Positions 32,925-43,130 of a stretch of DNA of 64,000 nt are shown piece by piece. The stretch covers positions 7,378,001 through 7,442,000 of the forward strand of contig OX463829.1 in the NCBI GenBank assembly GCA_949825045.1, read 5' to 3'. Numbering within the stretch: the first letter of the stretch is position 1; each line of letters begins with the position of its first letter. Source of the DNA: Argyresthia goedartella (lineage: Eukaryota > Arthropoda > Insecta > Lepidoptera > Argyresthiidae). Both the position numbers and the translations under genes were made by a program. Below the pieces are notes generated by a model. It was not told the DNA's origin. It saw only the letters and a list, made by a program, of their open reading frames with translations, and made no database searches.

Positions 32925-33150
32925 TTACTATGGCGAACGAGATCGGTAACCGAGTGGTGACCAGGAAGAGGCCTGAGATCAGTCGGCACCTACCTACCAC
33001 CTGCCAGATAGTATGATGACATAGTGAGGATAGCAGGAAAGCAGTGGACCCCGGTTGCAAGGGACGGGTTTGAGTCGTGGCGTGTAAGGAGGAGGAGGCC
33101 CTATACTCAGCAGTGGGTTCCCTGGCGGATGATGATGAGGATGATGATGG
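32925..33150 (+). pseudogene. RTE-like LINE 3' terminus
   Basis: Translation shows RVVTRKRPEI and, after frame changes, short blocks matching the usual C-terminus of RTE-like proteins (DDIVRIAGKQW, TPVARDG, RRRPYTQQWV). A GATGATGATGAGGATGATGA tail follows near 33,127. Only the last ~65 codons and the tail are present. The element is 5'-truncated and frameshifted. Its RT would have used the GAT repeat tail in target-primed integration. Confidence 0.65.
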
Positions 33151-33317
33151 CGGATTTTATTGTATGGAATGAGTCAAGGAGTATTTAACATTATCTGGGC
33201 GCTAGGATCCTACTCTCATTCTCATTTTAAGGATGATATTTTTTTTTCAACTACGCTGCAATTCTATCATAACTACACTACATATCCAGCACTAAGCGCC
33301 CTTGTACTTTTTATATA

Positions 33318-34106
33318 CCTAGTCGGTCCATAAGTTCTGTCACAAATATTTTGCCGCATAGTAAATAATACCAAGTTTTATTATATTTAATACTATATAT
33401 GGTTTGATAGCTCATTAAATACTGATAAATTAGAACGATTATTGGATTTAAATGCTTAAAGCCATATTACACAAATGCTAGTTTCTTCAGAGATTTTGAA
33501 CTTTTTTACCCAATTAAAAACACGGACGTGATTCACTTTATCTTTTTTCCATGACTCTTAAAACCTTTCAAACTTACGTGAGATTTTAGTCAGAACCCTC
33601 CCTGAACCCGTTACCTTCATTTTGAAGCATAATATAACTAAGTCTGGGTAAAACTAATTTTCATATTCACATTTTACGTAGTGTACTTGTTGCCCACAAG
33701 ATCATTTTTATACGTTTTTCTGAAAACGTAAAAAGTACGTAAAGTTCTCTTTGGGAGCAGTTGGAACTGAAAGCTAACAGAAAATCAAATGCTAGTTGTT
33801 AAGCATGGTCTAAAATCGAGGTTTCAGAATAAATAAAAAAAACCTTGTTGGTTATCTGGAACACTGTTTTTTTATAAAATTTGTGGTAAGTGGTATTTTT
33901 GTCAGTTGCGGCGTGTTTTGGGTTCGCGGATTGTCTCAAGTTACAAGGTTTTTTGTCATATTGCGATAATCGTACAAAATGTATTGTATTGCAATTTGAT
34001 TCGTATAAAATAAGCTTTTTAATCATGTATAATACGAATAAGAAAAAGTTTATTGCTGAGTTTTATCTATCAAAAACCTTGTGACAGAACTTAAGGACTG
34101 ACTAGG
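33318..34106. mobile_element. Mariner-like non-autonomous element
   Basis: The left end CCTAGTCGGTCCATAAGTTC and the inverse right end CCTAGTCAGTCCTTAAGTTC lie just inside TA dinucleotides (33,316-33,317 and 34,107-34,108). The ends share ATAAGTTCTGTCACA with the mariner at 60,670-61,948. The 789-bp interior has no transposase. Plus- and minus-strand ORFs there are short and unrelated to mariner proteins. GTGTGCAATAAATAATTA just outside the right end resembles the LINE tail of 8.37 kb, so the element may have landed in such a tail. Confidence 0.75.
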
Positions 34107-34133
34107 TATGTGTGCAATAAATAATTACTTACT

Positions 34134-34162
34134 TCTTTCTGTCTTTCTTTCTTTCTTTCTTT
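34134..34162 (+). repeat. (CTTT)n microsatellite
   Basis: A CTTT repeat interrupted once by CTGT/GTCT, directly after the mariner-like element. Confidence 0.85.
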
Positions 34163-34661
34163 AAAATAGCGTCACGCCTCCTTTTTCCACACCGTGTAGC
34201 AGAAGCACAGTTTGGGCAACGTTTAGCCAGTTATTCCATACTTCAAGATTCGTGATCGAATCGAGCATAAAACAACATAAGTTCGCGTCAGGTTGGGATG
34301 GCACTCGGAAACCTTTACGTCGGGTATACCTAAAGCGTAGATTGACTAAGTCGCGTTATGCCTAAATGTCATAATAAAAGATCTGTAGGCCTAGAAATAT
34401 ATTGGACTATTTAGTAGACTGCCTATTTCTCAGTAGTGCTAAATTTTTACTCTAAATCTGTACAAGCCCTAATCGCGTTATGCCTAAACGACAATTAAAT
34501 GAACTAATGCAGACTTCTTCGTCGTATCTTGAATTGGCACTTATATGGAGTGTTCTATGATGATCAGTATGTGTCATCAACATTTAACTTTCAATATTTT
34601 ATCTTATTGTGTAACTGTTTTTCATAAATTTTCTAACGAAATTATTTATTTAATTATATGA

Positions 34662-35930
34662 CAATGAAAAAGGTAGTTTTCATAACCAATAAAACATTGG
34701 GTTTTCATAACCAAAAAAAAGGGGACAAAAAATGTGTTGAAAGACGGTTTTTCATACACCAAAAATAAAACAAATAACGATGCTTCTTCTTTATGGAGTT
34801 GCTCCAACAGGAAGTCTTGTAGTGCTTCACTGAAACTCAATGCTGAAAATCTAGTGGGTAAAGTGAGTGAACACACATGTAAACCGTACCATGAAAAAAA
34901 TAAAATCGCAGTGATTGTGGATAAGGCGAAGGCAGAAGTTTGCCGATCGTTTGGACCCATTAACAAAATTTTGAAAAATGTGATACTACAGGAATCTGAA
35001 AATATTGATGAAACCAATTCTTCGGATATAGAAAATTAAGGCATAATTGAAGCAAGTTTGTACAAAACAAAAAAGGATTCATTATGTCGTGCAAGGAATA
35101 CATTTCTAAAACTAGATAAGACTAACAAATCAGTAAAAGACATACAAATACCAAATATTATCGCCCAAAATTTTCTTGTCTGTAACGACGGCGACGCCGA
35201 TAATAAGATTTTAATTTTTTGTACTTCGTACGCAATGAAACACATAAAGTCTCTTACAGTGACAAATTTGGTACATTTTTATGGCGACGGAACTTTTAAA
35301 TGTGTACCGTTGTTCTACCAACTCTATATGATACACGTGGATTTGAACACAGAGAACAGTGATACGGTTAACATAGTTCCGATTATATTTTGCCTGTTGC
35401 CGAATAAAACTCAATATACTTTTATTAGACTTTTCCAACTAATTAAAAGCCACTTTGACATTGATATCAAACGATTTAAGTGCGATTAAGCACTTCAGAT
35501 AGTGTTTCCTGGAATAACAGTAACAGGATGCTACTATAATTTTTCTGAGGCGGTATTTGCAAAGGCTGAAAAACTGGGTATGTGTTGAGTTCTACCGCGG
35601 GCAAACGGAAAACCAATCTGTGTGCACATCTATCACTGTTACCCTCCAACTACGTACAAGCAGTTTGGCAGGAAATTAAACTGGAAGGAGCCATAGAAGC
35701 AGCTGAGGAAAATAATGATAATTTCGATGGTTACATGGAGAAACAGTGGTTGTCCAAATTAACTGAAATCATCAGTTGTGCCAGCGAAGTACACCGGACA
35801 AACAATTCTCTCGAAGGTTGGCATAGGCGGTTAAATACGCGAATGGGACGTAATTTGTCCTTTTTGAATTTCGTATTCAAATTAAAAAAAAAGAATCCCA
35901 GTGGCAAAATCTGATTATTTGAAAGTATAG
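34662..35930 (+). pseudogene. MULE transposase with FLYWCH zinc finger, degenerate
   Basis: Transposase of the Mutator/Phantom type, which cuts and moves the element through its terminal repeats. From 34,734 the frame reads VLKDGFSYTKNK, LWSCSNRKSC and SEHTCKPYH: the FLYWCH zinc finger pattern. A single TAA (35,037-35,039) interrupts the same frame. The catalytic core follows from 35,058: LVHFYGDGTFKCVP (first Asp) and FYQLYMIHVDL, then YTFIRLFQLIKSHF. Near 35,486 the expected DFE motif is damaged (CD, stop, ALQIVFP), but TGCYYNFSEAVFAKAEKLGM remains. A frame change leads to the last block, HRTNNSLEGWHRRLN, at about 35,791-35,835. Two or more stops and one or more frameshifts make it non-functional. 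Upstream, positions 34,662-34,733 appear to code KVVFITNK-like residues of the finger in another frame. Confidence 0.85.
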
Positions 35931-36083
35931 AAGGAAGATAGATATAATTTTTAACAGAAAATACAAAAGAGAACTAGAAAAAGTTCAAAAAAATGAAATA
36001 AGTCCGTTATACCTTTTAAAAACAATGATTAAAACTAAAAAAGACTTAATTAATAATTTCGGTGATTAATCTTGAGGTTTTTG

Positions 36084-36158
36084 TTTCAAGTTTTGTTTAG
36101 GACATAATTTTATTTTAAGTGCAAACGGCAAGTATTATTTTTAACTTTAGTTTTGTTT
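36084..36158 (+). repeat. 75-bp direct repeat, left unit
   Basis: TTTCAAGTTTTGTTTAGGAC through GGCAAGTATTATTTTTAA occurs here and at 36,558-36,632 with a few differences. The two units flank repeat D copy 1, as if a segment of the MULE tail was duplicated around the insertion. Confidence 0.75.
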
Positions 36159-36557
36159 TTTTAGGGTTCCGTACTCGAAGGGTTCCAAACGGGACCCTAT
36201 TACTAAGACTTCGCTGTCCGTCCGTCCGTCTGTCACCAGGCTGTATCTCAAGAACCTAGCTAGCTAGAGAGTTGAAATTTTCACAGATTATGTATTTCTG
36301 TTGCCGCTATAACAACAAATACTAAAAAACAGGATAAAATAAATATTTAAGGGGGCTCCCATACAACAATACCACATACAAACTTATGGATGCACCTGGT
36401 TACGTACATGGAGTGTGAAAGTAACCGCACCAATAACTTTGTAAACAATATTTTGCTATGTAAAATCCAAACTATTCACTCCACCCACACCATCGCTTCC
36501 ATTGAACGGTGGTACGGAACCCTTCGTGCGCGATTTAGACTCGCACTTGACCGGTTT
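36158..36557 (+). repeat. GGGTTCCGTAC repeat D (copy 1)
   Basis: High-copy dispersed element running from TTAGGGTTCCGTACTCGAAG, through ACGGGACCCTATTACTAAG, a CCGTCCGTCCGTCTGTC run and GCCGCTATAACAACAAATAC, to the far end GAACCCTTCGTGCGCG and GACTCGCACTTGACCGG. The short ORFs inside are not conserved proteins. Other copies lie at 36,933, 46,555, 48,912, 55,930 and 62,535. The superfamily is uncertain. Confidence 0.8.
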
Positions 36558-36632
36558 TTTCAAGTTTTGTTTAAGACATAATTTTATTTTAAGTGCAAAA
36601 GGCAAGTATTATTTTTAAGTTTAGTTTTTTTA
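36558..36632 (+). repeat. 75-bp direct repeat, right unit
   Basis: Partner of 36,084-36,158. Confidence 0.75.
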
Positions 36633-36748
36633 GTATTAATTATAACAATTAAAACAAAACCAATTAAACTGTTTAAAAGTAATTAACTGTGAGTATTCGC
36701 TTAATGATCACAACTCCTTAGTCATATTTATAAAGGTGACGGACACTT

Positions 36749-36856
36749 ATGGTAGTTGGAATTTTTCATAAATCAAATATGTATCAAATGAAAGCTATGA
36801 TTATGGATTATCTAAATGTATTTTATTTAGATTTTTCAAAACCTCCGTTTTTTTTA
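36749..36856 (+). repeat. Left arm of a 108-bp inverted pair
   Basis: GTAGTTGGAATTTTTCATAA through AAAGCTATGATTATGGA to TTTATTTAGATTTTT is about 90% matched by the reverse complement of 37,346-37,449. Repeat D copy 2 lies between the arms. Confidence 0.8.
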
Positions 36857-36932
36857 AACTTAATTTAAAATTATGCTAGAATCCATACATTTTGTGACCC
36901 TATTAAATCTTTTCATACAAATGTGACAAAAT

Positions 36933-37350
36933 AAAAACCGGTCAAGTGCGAGTCTAAATCGCGCACGAAGGGTTCCGTACCACCGTTCAATGGAAGCGAT
37001 GGTGTGGAGTGAATAGTTTGGATTTTACACAGCAAAATATTGTTTACAAAGTTATTGGTGCGGTACTTTCACACTCCATGTACGTAACCAGGTGCATCCA
37101 TAAGTTTGTATGTGGTATTGAAAGAATTGTTGTATGGGAGCCCCCTTAAATATTTCTTTTATCCTGTTTTTTAGTATTTGTTGTTATAGCGGCAACATAA
37201 ATACATAATCTGTGAAAATTTCAACTCTCTAGCTAGCTAGGTTCTTGAGATACAGCCTGGTGACAGACGGACGGACGGACGGACGGACGGACAGCGGAGT
37301 CTTAGTAATAGGGTCCCGTTTGGAACCCTTCGGGTACGGAACCCTAAAAA
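36933..37350 (-). repeat. GGGTTCCGTAC repeat D (copy 2)
   Basis: Inverse orientation to copy 1, 376 bp away. It reads from AAACCGGTCAAGTGCGAGTC to ACGGACGGACGGACGG and CGGGTACGGAACCCTAAAAA. The opposed copies could form a large hairpin. Confidence 0.8.
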
Positions 37351-37449
37351 CGGAGTTGTTTAAAAATCTAAATAAAATATATTTAGATGGTCCATAATCA
37401 TAGCTTTCATTTGATATATATTTGGTTTATGAAAAATTCCAACTACCAA
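37346..37449 (-). repeat. Right arm of the 108-bp inverted pair
   Basis: Partner of 36,749-36,856. The arm stops at CCAACTACCA, where the LINE tail begins. It appears to resume as AGTGTCCG(T) at about 40,951, beyond the LINE. Confidence 0.75.
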
Positions 37450-37703
37450 TAGTCAATAGTCAAAGAACTTTATTACTGTAGATATTTACATATACTTAGC
37501 AAACGTCATTTTTTGCCTCTTCTCTACATTGGACCACTGTGGGAGAAGAAGGGCGTAGAAACTCCCACAGATTTATTTTTAGATCTCTTTTAAAAATAGG
37601 TTGTGCTTAACTAATACAAATATGAAAAATTTAATTGTTATGATTAATAAGCAGGAATAAATAATTAAAAAATTATTAACAGCAAGGTCTGTGTTGAGCC
37701 AGA

Positions 37704-40487
37704 TTAACCCCATACAGTCCTGTCATTTAAGTAATCTTGAACATTGTAATATCCCTTTTTCGACAAAGTCGCTTTAACATGCTTTTTAAATTGCTCAAGT
37801 GGCAATTTTAAAATCTCCAGAGGTATCTTATTGTAGAAGAGAATGCACTGACCCTTGAAAGAATTGCTAACCTTCGCGAGTCTAAAACGGGGCGCACATA
37901 GTCTGTGATTATTTCTTAGGTTAACATTACAGCTATCGCTAAGTTTGGAAAATGTTGTAAGGTTCTTGCGTACATACATTATATTTTCGAAAATAAATTG
38001 ACTAGCTACTGTTAGTATGTCAATTTCTTTAAAAAGCTCTCTTAAGGAGTCTGTTCGTTTTAAATTATAAATTGCTCGAATAGCTCTTTTCTGTAAAATA
38101 AAAATAGTTTGAATATCCGCTGCTTTCCCCCACAACAAGATACCATAGGACATCACACTATGAAAGTAACTAAAATATACTAGCCTAGATGTAGCCACAT
38201 CCGTGCTTTGTCTGATGTTCCTAACAGCGTAAGCCGCAGAACTTAATTTACCAGCCAATTTATCTATGTGGGGTCCCCACTGCAATTTGCTATCAATGGT
38301 TATTCCAAGAAACTTCGTATCATTTACTAATTCTAACGTGCTGTTGTCTAGCACTAAACTGGTCTCAACTTGCCTGACATTTGGAAGTGAGAATTTGATA
38401 CACTTGGTTTTACCAGCGTTTAACAATAAATTATTAACTGTGAACCAATTCAAGGTTAAAGACAATACACCATTAACATCATCAAATTCTCCTTTTTGTC
38501 TTTCAATTTTGAAGACCAGTGAAGTATCATCAGCAAACAACACTATGTCAGTTAATTTCTCCACCATGAAAGGCAGATCATTAATATATACCAGGAATAA
38601 GAAAGGGCCTAATATGGAACCTTGTGGAACGCCAATTTTAACACCCGATCCACCAGATTTTACGCCGTTAACTTCTGCCTTTTGAATTCTATTGCTTAGG
38701 TATGATCTTAGTAGATCCAACGCTTTATTTCTAACTCCGTAATGATTTAATTTGCATGCAGAATAAATATGAGATACAAGGGTAATACCTGCATCCGTAG
38801 TCGATTTACCCCTAGTGAAACCATATTGTTTAGCGTGGAGTTGTTTTGTACGGTTGAAGTGTGAGAGCATTTGATTGAGTATAATCTTTTCAAATATTTT
38901 ACTTAGTGTTGGAAGAACAGATATTGGTCTGAAATTTGAAGGATCGCCCTTATCTCCCGATTTGAACAGCGGTATAAGTTTACTGTGTTTCATGAGGTCT
39001 GGAAAAGCCCCATCGTCAACACATTTATTGAATATATAAGCTAAGTGTGGGGCTATAACTAGAATTACTGAACCAATGACTTTGACTGGTATACCCCACA
39101 GGTCTTCCGTATTTTTTAAGTTAAGTAATTTAAACGTTTTGACAATGTCCTGGGGATATACATGATGAAATTTTAAATATACATTACTGACGCTAGTGTT
39201 ATTTTTTAATAAAGTGTCTGCTTCAAATGGAGATGAATTTAGACGGTCCGTTGTGAGTACGGGTACATTGGTGAAGAATGTTTCAAAAGCTCGAGCAACA
39301 TCAGCGTTAGATTTAACAACATCATCACCTATCTTTAGGCAGAAATCACTGTCCCTTGGTATAACTTTGCCAGTTTCGCGGTTTATTATTTGCCAAACTG
39401 TTTTCATTCTATTATTTGAATTTTGAATTTTTCTATTAATGTGTAAAGTTTTTGCAGTTCTACAAACCAACTTGAAAGTTTTGGAATATTTTTTAACATA
39501 GTCATGAAATTTTCGATCAAAGTTATAGGTTTTTTGATCATAAAGGTCATACAAGATAACTCTACTTTTACGAATTCCAAACGTTGCCCAGTCATTAAAT
39601 TTAGATTTACCATTGTAGTCACTGACTTTCTTTAATTTGAAAACTTTATTGAATTATGTCTGAATAATGTTGAAGAAGTCTGAGTAGATTTTGTTTGGGT
39701 TCTGTTCATTAAAATCCGGTACTGGTAAATTTATATCTAAGTTTTTCGTATATGTCTCTAGTCTATGGGATGTAATAGGCCTATAAAATGATGGACCAGT
39801 CTTATCCTTAATAGTTATTGGGAATGAAACTGTTTGACCACTGTGATCGGAGGGTAAGCAGTTAATTACACTTTTACTTGTGAATGCACAGTCACAAAAA
39901 ACGTTATCTAAGCAAGTTTGGCTGGTAAGTGTAATTCTAGTCGGCTCTAGAAATACATGACATAAATTAAATGATTTGAACAGAGTTATTAATCGTCGCT
40001 TCAGTGTTGTATCTACAAGCAGATCTACATTAAGATCGCCACAAATAATTAACTTTTTTCTGTTGTTACAAAGTTTAATGAGGGCTTCCTCCATAATTTT
40101 CTCGAATATTTCAAAATTGCCATGGCCTTTTTCATCTCTTGGAGGTCTGTAGACACAAACAATAATATGGCTATCCAACTCAACACAAGATACCTCTATT
40201 TGTCTTTCCACAGTAAGTGTAAGAATATCTTTCCGTTGTTTCACCTTAATATTATTTTTCACTAAGATTAAAGAACCACCTCTATCAGCAGTCTTTCTAT
40301 TGTAACAACTGACAATTTTGTAATTATTTATGTTAAAAGACATCATATTTTCCTTCAACCAGTGTTCAGTAACACAAATAATATCAATGTCAGAATTTTT
40401 TAGAAATAATTCTAATACAAGTTCTTTGCCAGGTAGCCCCTGGATGTTTTGATGGGCAATATTTAACTGGGGCTTACATTTTGACAT
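37704..40487 (-). pseudogene. LINE ORF2: endonuclease and reverse transcriptase, nearly open
   Basis: ORF2 nicks the target and reverse-transcribes the LINE RNA. It starts at the ATG at 40,487. Residues 1-277 form an APE-type endonuclease: NIAHQNIQGL, CVTEHWL (catalytic Glu), VYRPPRD, ICGDLNVD and a final LPSDHS (catalytic Asp-His). A single TAA at 39,654-39,656 interrupts, after which the same frame continues (FNDWATFGIRKSR) to 37,704. From the first ATG after the stop (39,554), RT motifs lie at FRPISVLP (~208-215), YGFTRGKSTTD (~244-254), PQGSILGPF (~310-318) and LFADDTS (~339-345). Between SHIYSA and CKLNHYG (~266) the usual segment with the first catalytic Asp (FxDxSKAFD-like) is missing, without a frameshift. 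So the RT would be inactive even if the stop were read through. The C-terminus has FYNKIPLEIL and KKGYYNVQDYLN, typical of this LINE group. Confidence 0.9.
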
Positions 40488-40534
40488 ATTTAGTGGCTCT
40501 TGTATGCTAGAGATTTCCTCTATTGTCTTATGAA

Positions 40535-40918
40535 CTAATTTAAATTACTTGGAACAGATTCCAATGTTGCATGCAAAGTATAATTAACAGGTGAATTCCC
40601 AATAGGGGTGCATGTTATATTACTCTTAAAATAAGCTGATGTCAAGTTGAACTTAGTTAAACCAACTATAGCTGCGTCGCATATATTATAAGCTAACAAT
40701 TTAGCTACTAATTTTCTATTTTTATTAGACAGGTACAATGTATCCCGTGTCAGAGTAAAGTTATGAATAAAATTATTCATGTCGAAATATAAAATAGCAT
40801 CGCTGTGATGACATGTTAAATTAAATAAATGAATATTCATTCTATGCACAGATTTGTTCTGTAGTTCTGTCAAATTACAGGCATATGGAAAATTGCATAG
40901 TATAAATTTGCATTTCAT
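40535..40918 (-). pseudogene. LINE ORF1 C-terminal fragment (possible SGNH esterase)
   Basis: 127 codons end 47 bp before ORF2. The pattern ILYFDMNNFIHNFTLTRDTL then YLSNKNRKLVAKLL resembles the C-terminal block of the SGNH/GDSL esterase found in ORF1 of many CR1-type LINEs, where a GLHL sequence holds the catalytic His. Here the matching position reads TLYL, so the His appears to be lost. The N-terminal part and any zinc knuckles are missing with the 5' truncation. This is an inference from a short motif. Confidence 0.55.
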
Positions 40919-41189
40919 CCTACTATGATGTTGAATGAATGTTCTATGGGAAAGTGTCCGTGTCCTTTAAAATTGAAAAACCCCCGACACAGTAAGTATA
41001 ATACCTCTAAAAAGTAAACAATAGGTTGTTGACTCTAACATTCGTATACACACTCGCTCATCAAAACCTAATAATAAGTATTTACACCTGCAACTCTGTA
41101 TGTCAAAATATCAGCTGTCCTATTTCGCTATAGACCAACAAATCTGTAGGTCAAAATATCAGCTGTCCTATTTCGCTTTAGGCCTACTC

Positions 41190-41439
41190 GCATTGTGACT
41201 AGACTTAACGCGACTTAGTCAATCTACGCTTTAGGTATACCCGACGTAAAGGCTCGGAAAGACATGATCAATTCTGATTTAAGTAACTTGTAGCTTCCCA
41301 ATCGTCCTCAAAGATCACACTGGAATCTTAGTGGGTTGATATGATAGTGAAGTAGACGTGTAATCCGAAAGGCAATGGGGGGCGACAAACACACTTTTAC
41401 CATGTCTTCCTTGAGTGCCATCCCAACCTGACGCGAACT
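41190..41439 (-). repeat. MULE right terminal repeat, interrupted
   Basis: TAACGCGACTTAGTCAATCT and ACGCTTTAGGTATACCCGAC mirror the left end. After about 150 bp of other DNA, GAGTGCCATCCCAACCTGAC and GCGAAC complete the match. The last base abuts a SINE A fragment. A duplicated block, TCAAAATATCAGCTGTCCTA, lies just inside at 41,103 and 41,153. Confidence 0.75.
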
Positions 41440-41500
41440 ATACATTGCTTCTGGCCCCACACTAGCATAGCAAGTGTCGTGAGAACCAGAAATAGTGATC
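41440..41500 (-). repeat. SINE family A scrap
   Basis: CATTGCTTCTGGCCCCACAC and GAGAACCAGAAATAGTGA match the body of SINE A. It directly abuts the MULE end. Confidence 0.7.
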
Positions 41501-42697
41501 GCTTACCCGCTACACTTATACCAAATCTAAACCTCATATCATAGCACAATATCATAGCTTGACAAGCTCCGCCCTCCGTTATTGCGCTGCCTGCAGGTGT
41601 CAAGACAAGAGCTCGAGAGGTGATGATGAAACTGTCTTTCGTCGATCGATCGACATCTTTGTTCATGGCGCCACACATGGTTGGATGTGAATCAATCGCT
41701 TTGTTTTTTAGGTTCTTTATTTATTTATGCGATATTCGGTGTAAAAAAGGTCCGTATAAGAGTCGTTTTCGAAAAAAAAACCCATGGAGTGTATTGTGTT
41801 AAGACCAGTTCACGTCTTGTAATAAGTATGTAATTGAGAGAAAAAACTTTTTATTTTTTTTGGAATGTTATCATAAAAGCAAACTCACGTAGTCTACTGA
41901 ATAAAGAATAGAAAGCTATTGCGACCGGGTGTCAAACCATTCGGTCACAAGGTACAATATGCCCACAGCCATTTAGTTTTTTGTATCACAGAATAATAAC
42001 AACTCGTGGCATCAAACCGAGAACAAGTAAATTATAGATTTTTGTCTCACTAGAATGTTTTAATCCCTTACGCGTTGTTCGGCAGATTCGCGATACGGCA
42101 GAAGCTGGTTTAGAATCGTGTTAGGGCAGAAATAGTACAGTCAAACGCAAAATTCGCAACCCAACCGTAGTCACACCAAACAGTAGTTGTAGTGGACTAT
42201 GGTTAATTTTATTTTTCCGTAGTCAAAATTTTTGACAGGTATCAAAATGTTTGCCGGGCGTCACCAATTTTGACAGCTGTTACAATTTTTGTCGAGCGGG
42301 TACTTGATCTCAGGAAAACATTGAGTTTTTAAGATATTTACATGTACTTACTACAAATCCCCTGCGACTATGCCCTGCGAAGGGGATTTGTGAACTTATT
42401 GACAATTTTTGTCCTTAAATCCCCTTCCGGCGCTACAACGCCAAGCAAAAGGGACTTCTGGACAAAAGTTTCAGAAGTTCCACAAATCCCCTTTTCCATT
42501 TGTAAATAAATGGTTTTCTTCTTAAATCGCATTTAAAGAACGAATTAGATAATCAGTCTTTATTTGATTAAGCTATGAAATCACGTAAAAAATAGTATTC
42601 AGCGAAAAAATTCGACTATCACATACTTATTACCAGTGTTAGTCGAAGTAATATGGCTGCGTTGTTATTTTGTTAGGTAGGTAGCGTATGCCAGTGC
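41501..42697. other. Anonymous region with short inverted repeats
   Basis: No gene was recognised. AAATCCCCT and AGGGGATTT words alternate in both orientations between 42,355 and 42,495, giving possible hairpins. Confidence 0.35.
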
Positions 42698-42701
42698 TTA
42701 A

Positions 42702-43126
42702 GGGCTGAACAAGGGCCAATGGCATTGAAAATTAGACTAAGAAAACAAATACCCGTCGCATCGCGTCGAAGCAGACTGACGCATGCTCCCGCGCAGAGCC
42801 CCGCGGGGCAGCGTGAGCTCCGAGACCAAGAAAATTATAGAAAATATTACTAAACTCCTGTAATAATAACATTAAAAATAAAATAAAACAACCAAAAAAT
42901 TTCCCTTTTTTTACCTATTTTTGCGTGTAAGTTTCATGTAGGAAACTGATTTCGTCTCCGAGCGCTTGTTCATTTAGTTGAATAATAATGCATTGCGAAA
43001 AATATTTTTAAGTATTAAATATAACAGATATCCGGTAATATTAAAACTCCATTCTTATCTCTAATAGACCTTTTATAACATATATTTATCCAAAATTTTT
43101 ATGGTGTCTAGTTTAGCCCTAATCCC
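42702..43126. mobile_element. TTAA-flanked MITE (copy 2)
   Basis: Inverse relative of 14,606-15,065, 425 bp long. The ends are GGGCTGAACAAGGG and, inverse, GGGATTAGGGC. TTAA flanks both sides (42,698-42,701 and 43,127-43,130). The two copies share long blocks, including AACAAATACCCGTCGCATCG and TTTCGTCTCCGAGCGCTTGT. Confidence 0.75.
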
Positions 43127-43130
43127 TTAA

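Larger units (their letters stand above)
37450..40950 (-). mobile_element. CR1-like LINE, long but 5'-truncated
   Basis: This non-LTR retrotransposon lies on the minus strand, inserted in the inverted arm that reads ACCA(TA)AGTGTCCG when intact. The 3' end at about 37,450 has a TTGACTA-type short tandem tail. The 5' end is near 40,920-40,950 inside ORF1. It contains an ORF1 end, an endonuclease and a reverse transcriptase, described separately. Sister fragments occur at 24,755 (plus), 28,752, 53,733, 54,903 and 60,628. The clade is inferred from the gene order, the protein C-terminus and the tail; a related Jockey-group clade is possible. Confidence 0.82.
34281..41439 (+). mobile_element. Mutator-like (MULE) DNA transposon with nested insertions
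   Basis: The left end, from GTTCGCGTCAGGTTGGGATG to GGTATACCTAAAGCGTAGAT and TCGCGTTA, is matched in inverse orientation at 41,190-41,439. The right copy is interrupted by about 150 bp (41,256-41,411), which itself has near-inverted ends (GGAAAGACATG / CATGTCTTCC). The interior encodes a FLYWCH/MULE transposase remnant. The ends also resemble those of the short element at 5,406-6,440. Two copies of repeat D and a 3.5-kb LINE are nested inside. No flanking duplication was identified at the outer ends. The alternative is that the terminal repeats start at GGTATACC and the outer GTTCGCG block is separate. Confidence 0.65.

Noticed and set aside
33799..34084. Transposase remnant inside the mariner-like MITE
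   Set aside because: ORFs of 64-75 codons on both strands lack any mariner motif (no DEKIF-, QDSAP- or SPDL-like blocks).
38266..38685. 139-codon plus-strand ORF
   Set aside because: It is the antisense shadow of the LINE reverse transcriptase on the minus strand.
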